A stretch of 11,655 nucleotides of DNA from M55B165 sp051744245 (lineage in GTDB: Bacteria; Actinomycetota; Humimicrobiia; Humimicrobiales; Humimicrobiaceae): positions 1 through 11,655 of the forward strand of contig JBNJCV010000056.1 of NCBI GenBank assembly GCA_051744245.1, in the 5' to 3' direction. Each line of letters opens with the position of its first letter. The stretch's first letter is position 1. The position numbers and the translations under genes were made by a program. The notes beneath the pieces were generated by a model, which did not search any database, was not told the origin of the DNA, and was given only the letters and a program-made list of their open reading frames with translations. Of this stretch, positions 5,993 to 11,655 are shown one piece after another.

Positions 5993-6054
5993 CAGGAAAT
6001 TTTTATTTTATAAAAATAAAGGAATCTAGTAAAAACTGCTCTAACTAAAACAAA

Positions 6055-7183
6055 ATCAAAGTACAGAAAATAAGGAAGAGTAAAATATATATCACCACAA
6101 TATTCTTTTTAGCAATAATATTAACAATAAGCCTCTTTTACTGCAGCAAAGCAGGAGACAATAAAAGAGGATGATAAAATTTCTTTACATAATATAGAAG
6201 AAAAGGACCCAAAAGAAGAAAAAGGAAATCCAGACCCTGAAGAAATCCAAAAGAAAACTATCCAGAAAAAAAGCCCGAAAGCCCTCTACTTCGCTATAAT
6301 GATACATCTGGAAGGCTATGATCATGCTCCAGAAAACGGGGAACTGTTTAATATCTGGGTAAACCGGATAATGGAAGTTGCAGACTTATTAGAAAAATAT
6401 AATGAAAAGGGCACTTTTGAAGTTAAGCCTAACTTTGTTAAAGCAGGCAAAAATTTTGATGACAATGTGCTATTAAAATTATATGAAAGCGGATATGGGA
6501 TTGGAGCCCATGCCGATTTAGGAGCAAAAGCTTTAAAAGAAGGCAAGACTGGTGAAGATATAACTGATGAAATTAAAATCATGAAAGAAGATACAGAAGC
6601 GCTACTAGGACACAAGGTAAGACATGTTTCTGGGATTCGTTCAGGTCTTGATCGGGTAAAAGCTTCAATTGATGCAGGATATGAATTTACAACTGGAGGA
6701 GTTACCATGGGTGGCTTTTCCCTTTTAGAAGAAAATCTTCCAAAAGGCTATACAAAGAAAAAAATATTATCCGAATTTCATGGAGTATTTCCCCCAAATT
6801 TAGAGGATAGGATTCATCCCTGGAGAACCTCTGATGGTAAAAACTGGCTTGAGCATGACCCCTAAGGACAGTTAGTGATATTGTCCTCAGATGGAGTAAT
6901 AAAAGCACTACATGAACTGCATGATGGGGACCCTGATGTCAAAGAAGATGCGGTTAAGCAAAATGATATTAATACTTATATTAACTTACTGGAAGAATCA
7001 CTGAATTATTCTGAAGCAGATAAAGTAAATCTACTATATATGGAATTAAGCATAGGTGCAGAAATAGAAAAAGAAGTTTTTGAAAAATGGCTAAAAGAAG
7101 TACAGCCGTATATTAATTCTGGTAAAGCTAAGTGGAAAACCCTCCCTGAAATTTATGATATATATATTGCTTTGGAAAAGTAA
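6055..7183 (+). pseudogene. Broken polysaccharide-deacetylase-like lipoprotein gene
   Basis: Three lesions split one protein. First, a lipoprotein-type signal segment (residues KSKIYITTIFFLAIILTISL then FYCSK) is encoded from about 6055 but has no ATG, GTG or TTG; ATC stands where a start would fit. Second, that frame ends at TGA 6172-6174, while the body continues one frame over (open from 6131), so an indel lies between 6131 and 6171. Third, an in-frame TAA at 6863-6865 interrupts the C-terminal third, after which the same frame runs on to 7183. The body has NodB-like features: MIHLEGYDHA near 6299, KGTFEVKP near 6407, GIGAHADLG near 6497 and PWRTSDG near 6820. NodB proteins deacetylate glycans outside the cell. 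A shorter product from ATG 6299 to the TAA is possible but would lack a signal and the C terminus. Sequencing error could explain one lesion, hardly all three. Confidence 0.7.
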
Positions 7184-7413
7184 ATAGAAGAATTTAAATT
7201 ATTAATAGAGCCTATTATTTTCTCTGCCTCAAAATTTTTGCTGAAAACCTGTTAGTTTAATTTTCTCTATATAAATGGGTACCCAGTTTGCTAAAAATCG
7301 TATTTTATCCTATCTCAATATTTACCATTTAAATACAACCAATTTTTCTGTTATAGTAAAATACCTGTCTATTATTTATATTAATAAATAAGAACATATA
7401 TAAAGGAGGGGAA

Positions 7414-7623
7414 ATGACGGCAGAACAAGACATAAACATTATATTAGATGAAGCAGAAGAGAGAATATCTGAAATACCAGAGGATAATCAAGCAGAAAAG
7501 TTGAGTGAATATGTTAGCGCTTTTAAGGGATGCATGGTTCTTTTAAGCAAAAAGGTAGATGAAAATTCTGATTATATAATTGAGATATACAAAGAAATAT
7601 CCAAAATAAAGGACAAAATATAA
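7414..7623 (+). CDS. Small acidic helical protein, unknown function
   Basis: A 69-residue protein that I do not recognise. It is acidic, predicted almost wholly helical with heptad-like spacing (ILDEAEERISEI at 10-21; YIIEIYKEISKIKDKI at its end), and has one cysteine and no signal or membrane segment. Support for its being real comes from the translation signal: AAAGGAGGGG at 7402-7411, a near-perfect Shine-Dalgarno sequence, lies just before ATG 7414. It stands alone, 230 bases after the broken deacetylase gene and 203 bases before the penicillin-binding protein gene, so context gives no clue to its role. Confidence 0.68.
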   Translation: MTAEQDINIILDEAEERISEIPEDNQAEKLSEYVSAFKGCMVLLSKKVDENSDYIIEIYKEISKIKDKI

Positions 7624-7826
7624 ATTCAGCCCAAGCAGGAGTAATATTTGAAAAATCTTTTTGCTTGTCCCTTGCTTACACCAAAACCATGGTTGCAATA
7701 TAAATGGTCAAAAAAACAAATAATACTATGGGGAAAAATATTAGCAGTTTCAAAATAATTACCCAAAGCATGCTTTAAGTGATAAAATCTAGTAAAAATT
7801 TGTAGATACCACCTTTATATTCACTA

Positions 7827-9860
7827 ATGGGCAGTAACATAAAAAAGTTTGCCATAAGTTGTATTTGCCTTCTGTTATTTCTTTTATCATTTGCAGGATG
7901 CAGGAGGGCAGATCCCATGGAAGCAGCCCAAAAATATCTGGCCTTATGGAATGAAGAAAATTATGAAGGCATGTACCAGATGTTATCCTCTGCTGCTAAA
8001 TCTAACATAGACCAGGAAACATTTCTTAACAGGTATAACAATATATTCTCTTCCCTTAAACTGAACCACCTTAAAATAACAGCCGGTGAAATATCCATAG
8101 AAGATGAGAATGCTTTGCTGCCGGTAAAAATAATATTTGATACAGAAACAGTAGGATCATTTGAAGATAATTATGTCCTGCCTCTAATATATGAAGAAAA
8201 ACAATGGAAAATAGAATGGACACCCTCCCTTATTTTCTCCATGCTTGAACCTGGCGATGAAACCTATATTGCCCGGCAGCCCCCGGAACGTGGCTTTATC
8301 TTGGATAGGTACGGCGACCCCTTAGCTTGCAAGGGACCGGGCTATGAGGTAGCAGGGGTACCCGGTAAAATCCCAGACCAGGAAGAATTTGCAAAAATGC
8401 TTGCGCCTTTGCTAGAGGTTAGTAAAGAATATATTCTAACAGAACTCAACCGGGACTGGGTTCAGCCTGACCACAGGGTTCCACTGCGTAATCTACCCTT
8501 CAATATTACCCAGGAGTTTAAGGAAGAACTCCTATCCATTCAGGGTGTTCTGCTATCCACCATAGAAATCCGGCAATATCCTCATGAAGGCCTCTTTGCC
8601 CATATTACTGGATATGTTGCCCCTATTACAGCAGAACAATTAGAAGCAAAAACAGACCAGGATTATTACCCGGAAGACCTGGTAGGCTATACAGGCTTGG
8701 AAGCATCGATGGAAGAAGAGTTACATGGGCAAGCAGGGTATACCCTATTTATCAGAAACTCAAATAAGGAGCATAAAATAACCATTGCCCAATCACCTGT
8801 GCAAGACGGCCATGATATTATTTTAGCAGTGGATCCCCATCTCCAGTCTATTATTTCAAAAGCAATGGGAGATAAAAAGGGTACTATTATAGCCATTAAC
8901 CCTGGAACAGGAGAAGTCCTGGCAATGATCAGCAAGCCTACCTATGACCCAAATGTTTTTCCGCCTAAAATAATGCCTTCTGCCTGGGAGAAGCTTTCAG
9001 AAAAAGAAGATAGCCCATTTTTAAATAGGGCATCCGGGTCCCTTTATCCTCCAGGCTCAACAATAAAACCATTCATTGCGGCAATGGGCCTTGAACATCA
9101 AATTATAACTTCCAACACTATTGTGGAAGAAGCCAAAAATATTGAGTGGAAGCCTTCCCCTGAATGGGGTGATTATCTTATCCGGAGAATTGAGCATCCT
9201 GAAGGTGATATCAACTTAGACCGCGCCCTGGTATGGTCTAACAACATTTACTTTGCCTGGCTAGCCTTAGAATTAGGTGGAGAAACCATAAAAGAGTACG
9301 CAAATAGCTATGGATTTGGTGAGCCTCTCCACTCCCCCTTACCAACTGCCACTCCCCAAATTAAAAATGCAAACTCAGACTGGTCGCCCATTCTCCTGGC
9401 CAATACTGGTTACGGGCAAGGTGAGATGTTAATTACTCCTTTGCAGCTGGCTACCATATTTACTGCCTTTGCTAACCGTGGAGATATTATGCAACCCCTT
9501 CTTATCACAGAAATTCGTAATGTAGAAGGACAGACAGTTAATTCTTTTAGCCCGGCCATCTGGAAAGAGCAAACCATTTCCCCCTCTTCGTTAGATATTA
9601 TACTCCCTTCATTGGTTAATGTTATAGAAGATACAACCGGTACAGGATATGATGCCAGGATAACCGAACTTACCATAGCCGGTAAAACAGGAACAGCCCA
9701 GCTTGGCAGCCATCAGGAAATAAGGTGGTTTGTTGTGTTTACTTTAAGTGAAGACAACCCCCTTCTTTTGTGTATAGCTCTTGAAGCTGGGGAAGAAACC
9801 GAAAGTTCTAAACTGGACATAGCCTCAGAAATACTTAGCAGGTATTATCAAGAACAATAG
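7827..9860 (+). CDS. Class B penicillin-binding lipoprotein with MecA_N (NTF2-like) domain
   Basis: A 677-residue DD-transpeptidase that cross-links peptidoglycan outside the membrane. A hydrophobic signal (8-24) ends in SFAGC, so Cys25 may be lipidated, though Phe at -3 is unusual. Residues about 28-140 match the MecA_N/NTF2-like domain, 154-310 the PBP dimerisation region (ERGFILDRYGDPLA at 154-167) and 330-670 the transpeptidase. All three catalytic motifs are present: STIK (Ser411-Lys414), SNN (471-473) and KTGT (620-623). This is the domain order of PBP2a/PBP3-type proteins of Firmicutes. Reduced beta-lactam affinity cannot be judged from sequence. There is no Shine-Dalgarno sequence before ATG 7827 and no neighbouring blaR/mecI-type regulator. 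An enzymatic cell-wall role is confident; resistance is not claimed. Confidence 0.93.
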   Translation: MGSNIKKFAISCICLLLFLLSFAGCRRADPMEAAQKYLALWNEENYEGMYQMLSSAAKSNIDQETFLNRYNNIFSSLKLNHLKITAGEISIEDENALLPVKIIFDTETVGSFEDNYVLPLIYEEKQWKIEWTPSLIFSMLEPGDETYIARQPPERGFILDRYGDPLACKGPGYEVAGVPGKIPDQEEFAKMLAPLLEVSKEYILTELNRDWVQPDHRVPLRNLPFNITQEFKEELLSIQGVLLSTIEIRQYPHEGLFAHITGYVAPITAEQLEAKTDQDYYPEDLVGYTGLEASMEEELHGQAGYTLFIRNSNKEHKITIAQSPVQDGHDIILAVDPHLQSIISKAMGDKKGTIIAINPGTGEVLAMISKPTYDPNVFPPKIMPSAWEKLSEKEDSPFLNRASGSLYPPGSTIKPFIAAMGLEHQIITSNTIVEEAKNIEWKPSPEWGDYLIRRIEHPEGDINLDRALVWSNNIYFAWLALELGGETIKEYANSYGFGEPLHSPLPTATPQIKNANSDWSPILLANTGYGQGEMLITPLQLATIFTAFANRGDIMQPLLITEIRNVEGQTVNSFSPAIWKEQTISPSSLDIILPSLVNVIEDTTGTGYDARITELTIAGKTGTAQLGSHQEIRWFVVFTLSEDNPLLLCIALEAGEETESSKLDIASEILSRYYQEQ

Positions 9861-9894
9861 GAAGTAACAAAATATAATATTCTAATTTCATCCC

Positions 9895-10164
9895 TTATTC
9901 TTTCGGCTGAAAGTAAATACATGCCTTTCTTAGCCTAAACTTAAGCTCTCCTTCCAACATGAAGGAAAGAAAACAGATAACAAAACGCTCCTTAATTCTT
10001 TTTTTTCTGTCCAGTAAAATATTGGCTTTACCTCTAAATCTGGCTTCATTATCCTAAAAGGCTCTTCTGTTCTCCACAGGGTATGCATATGCCTTTATTT
10101 CCTGTTTCTCTCCAAAATCTAGCCTGTTAGTCTCCATAGCTGTATATATCAAGTAAAAAGTCCC
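9895..10164 (-). mobile_element. Relic of a DDE transposase C terminus (IS4/IS1634-like), frameshifted
   Basis: This 448-base gap between genes holds decayed coding sequence on the minus strand. From 10164 one frame reads FYLIYT, METNRLDF and IKAY. After an indel near 10080 a second frame reads WRTEEPFRIMK, PDLEVKPIFYWTEKK. After a slip at the A8 run (9999-10006) the first frame resumes with RIKERFVICFLSFMLE and ends at TAA 9897-9895. The order TN, AY, W-R-x-E-E-x-F-R-x-x-K, LEVKP, W-T-E, R-I, ICFL is the conserved C-terminal third of DDE_Tnp_1 transposases, including the catalytic Glu region. No N-terminal part or terminal inverted repeats were found. The rest of the gap (9861-9894 and 10165-10270) shows no gene. 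Confidence 0.72.
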
Positions 10165-10271
10165 CCACTATTTACAAAAAATAATTAGTTTTTAATGCTT
10201 TCTTCCTTTCTGATTGAAAGTACAGTAATTTTTAACCGGTTATTATTTTAGTAAAATATAAAGTATTATAT

Positions 10272-10300
10272 TTGCTACTTAGTAATTTTTATTATATATA
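10272..10300 (+). promoter_or_regulatory. Possible promoter of the two-repeat lipoprotein gene
   Basis: TTGCTA (10272-10277), a 17-base spacer and TATATA (10295-10300) predict a start near 10307, which would make the mRNA almost leaderless at ATG 10309. The whole region is very AT-rich, so this match could be chance. A TAACCGGTTA palindrome lies upstream at 10233-10242. Confidence 0.3.
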
Positions 10301-10308
10301 AAGAAAAG

Positions 10309-11259
10309 ATGAAAATATTTAATTTGTTAGGCATGTGTCTTTTAATTATTCTACTTGGTTCATTTGCTTTTTACGGCTGTGCAAGAGAGGATACTTCTTT
10401 TGATGAGAGTTTAGGAGAAATAGCCACTCCTGACCAAGAAAAAAATATAATAACCGGTAAAATTAGCAAAACTAAACCAATAATTGAGGGCATGATTGAA
10501 ATTGAAGGTATTGGTAATTTTAAGTTTAACCCTTTAGAAGTAAGCACTATAAGGGATGACTTATTCAATGAAGGCTATTTTTCGGTTTTTGACATTTTGG
10601 TAAGTCTAGAGCAATCTGGAGAGATTGAAATGGAATACTACTTTGATGAGGAACTAAATACCTATGTTATTGGCTCAATAAACGGGATAGAAGGCTGGTG
10701 GTATATAGCATATTATGATGGTGGATGGCCTGAGAGAAATGTTTTCAGGATGGACCACTATCCATATAAAGATAAGATGAGCATAACTATCATAGAGGCA
10801 AGCCAGAGAGAGCTTGAATCCTACTATGATGTTTTCCGAAAAGAAATTGCCAGGAAAAATTTAAACGGGGACGAAATAATAATACCTGAGGTTGTATTAA
10901 GAGGACCAAATATTGGGGATTTAATTTTTGAAAATTTTAAAGTAGAAGCCCACAACCTTAGAAATGACATGCTCAAAGAGGGGACAGTGACTGCAATCGA
11001 TGCAATAATGGCCCTCGGGGATGAGGGTTTAATTGACTATGAGCTTTTCTGGTATGAATCAATAGGAACTGCTGAAATAGTTAAAAATTATTGGGTTAAT
11101 AGGATAAACAATGATGCAGCATCGGGAAGGTGTGGTTTTGTTTACGAAGAAGGTTCCGTGGATTTTTCCGGCTTTAGGGGCAACCATATACACATACCTT
11201 CAGACATAAGGATAATTAATTCACCCGAATATCTAGAATATTACTGGATCTGCCTTTAG
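10309..11259 (+). CDS. Predicted lipoprotein with two tandem copies of one domain
   Basis: A 316-residue secreted protein that I do not firmly recognise. A signal peptide (1-23) ends at FYGC, so Cys24 is the likely lipid anchor, followed by an acidic linker to about 60. The rest is two related units, about 62-163 and 195-304. They share the pattern F-x4-V-x5-R-x-D-x4-G, then D-x4-L-x3-G-x-I-x-x-E (EVSTIRDDLFNEGYFSVFD at 77-95 against KVEAHNLRNDMLKEG at 211-225), and end in a GWWYIAYYDGG / GRCGFVYEEG hairpin and a D-x-YPYKDK / HIPSDIRII strand. The units resemble DUF4430/transcobalamin-C-like domains, which is a tentative call. The ligand is unknown. Start ATG 10309 has only a weak A/G-rich ribosome binding site. 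Confidence 0.75.
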   Translation: MKIFNLLGMCLLIILLGSFAFYGCAREDTSFDESLGEIATPDQEKNIITGKISKTKPIIEGMIEIEGIGNFKFNPLEVSTIRDDLFNEGYFSVFDILVSLEQSGEIEMEYYFDEELNTYVIGSINGIEGWWYIAYYDGGWPERNVFRMDHYPYKDKMSITIIEASQRELESYYDVFRKEIARKNLNGDEIIIPEVVLRGPNIGDLIFENFKVEAHNLRNDMLKEGTVTAIDAIMALGDEGLIDYELFWYESIGTAEIVKNYWVNRINNDAASGRCGFVYEEGSVDFSGFRGNHIHIPSDIRIINSPEYLEYYWICL

Positions 11260-11350
11260 GATAAAAGTTATGTAAGTTATTAATTTGTTTGAACAAAAAG
11301 TTTGGTTTTTTATCTCAAGTACCTTCCCTGCTAGATTTTTTCCTCTTTAT

Positions 11351-11389
11351 AGCTTCTTGCTAATAACCCAGGGAGCTTTTCTTTTTTTT
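11351..11389 (+). terminator. Rho-independent terminator after the two-repeat lipoprotein gene
   Basis: AGCTTCT (11351-11357) pairs with GGGAGCT (11371-11377) as seven base pairs including two G-U pairs, with a 13-base loop, and is followed directly by TTTT-C-TTTTTTTT (11378-11389). It lies 90 bases after the lipoprotein stop and before the next promoter. The T tract is strong and the stem modest. Confidence 0.5.
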
Positions 11390-11426
11390 ATTTAATATTT
11401 ACACGGAGGGATACTCATCTCGCTCA

Positions 11427-11455
11427 TTGACATTATTATCCATGCTTTTTAAGAT
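11427..11455 (+). promoter_or_regulatory. Promoter of the right-edge membrane protein gene
   Basis: A perfect TTGACA at 11427-11432, a 17-base spacer and TAAGAT at 11450-11455 predict transcription from about 11462, eight bases before the AAAGGA ribosome binding site of the gene starting at 11483. The preceding terminator supports an independent transcription unit. Confidence 0.6.
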
Positions 11456-11482
11456 AAATCCATATTTTTAAAGGAACAAGCA

Positions 11483-11655
11483 ATGAGCAAAAATGTCATA
11501 AATTATATAATTGACTGGATAGCATTCTTATTTTTTCTAATTACATTTATAACTGGTATTATGAGATTCTCAAATATTCTTTCCTTTATAGTCATAAACA
11601 TAGGACCAGTTAATGTAAACCTCTTAAATTTTATTCACCGATGGTCCGGGGTCAT
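11483..11655 (+). CDS. N-terminus of a DUF4405-like membrane protein (cut by window edge)
   Basis: The first 57 codons of a gene that runs off the right end. ATG 11483 has AAAGGA at 11470-11475 and a good promoter upstream. The peptide has a hydrophobic membrane helix at about 8-26 and a second hydrophobic stretch at about 29-40. It then has LNFIHRWSGV (48-57), whose H-x-W-S-G resembles the DUF4405 family of membrane proteins, thought to hold b-type haem through such histidines. If so, it would act in membrane electron transfer, fitting the anaerobic redox genes at 4633-5992. The family call rests on a short piece. Confidence 0.6.
   Translation, partial: MSKNVINYIIDWIAFLFFLITFITGIMRFSNILSFIVINIGPVNVNLLNFIHRWSGV

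Noticed and set aside
6000..6017. ATTTTTAT-TTT-ATAAAAAT hairpin after the Crp/Fnr gene as a terminator
   Set aside because: The stem is entirely A-T and lacks a following T tract, so it is too weak to call.
209..7332. Shared 14-mer TATTTACCATTTAA at 209-222 and 7319-7332
   Set aside because: A single match of this length is expected by chance in AT-rich DNA of this size, and the flanks do not match.
7190..7370. Minus-strand reading with protein-like stretches between stops, in the gap before the 69-residue protein gene
   Set aside because: Three different stop codons interrupt one frame and no family was recognised, unlike the transposase relic at 9895-10164.
9959..10057. 32-codon + strand frame starting at ATG 9959
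   Set aside because: No ribosome binding site, and it is the antisense of the transposase relic.

Overview
The window is AT-rich DNA from an anaerobic bacterium. The evidence for anaerobiosis is a NapH-type ferredoxin, an Fnr/Hcp-type regulator and a DUF2703 protein. Murein genes (murI, a MecA_N-type transpeptidase), several lipoproteins and tRNA genes that encode their own CCA look Clostridia-like or Gram-positive-like. The phylum cannot be fixed from this sequence alone; a low-GC actinobacterial or other deep anaerobic lineage is also possible.

Layout. 1-304 has no convincing gene. 305-1239 (+) is a two-gene cassette: an ArsR-family repressor with a cysteine-rich insert, behind a TTGACA promoter overlapped by a perfect 13-4-13 inverted repeat, followed by a 150-residue DUF2703 protein with ten cysteines. 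3625-1272 (-) is a housekeeping operon: murI, rph, rdgB, then tRNA-Pro(UGG) and tRNA-Gly(UCC). 4527-3712 (-) is a class I methyltransferase with its own good promoter. 5256-4633 (-) is a polytopic 2[4Fe-4S] protein, divergent from a Crp/Fnr regulator at 5330-5992 (+). Their short intergenic region holds two overlapping palindromes placed where they could both repress the regulator and activate the ferredoxin gene.

From about 6000 onward the strand is + and the theme is the cell envelope, with decay. There is a broken polysaccharide-deacetylase-like lipoprotein gene (6055-7183; start lost, one frameshift, one in-frame TAA), a 69-residue helical protein with a very strong ribosome binding site, a class B penicillin-binding lipoprotein (7827-9860) and a relic of a DDE transposase on the minus strand (about 9895-10164). 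These are followed by a two-repeat lipoprotein (10309-11259), a terminator, and the first 57 codons of a DUF4405-like membrane protein running off the right edge.

The points most worth a second look are the ArsR-DUF2703 cassette (no pump or reductase beside it), the regulator-ferredoxin control region, the internally duplicated lipoprotein and the two decayed genes. No CRISPR array, complete insertion sequence, prophage or obvious defence system was seen.
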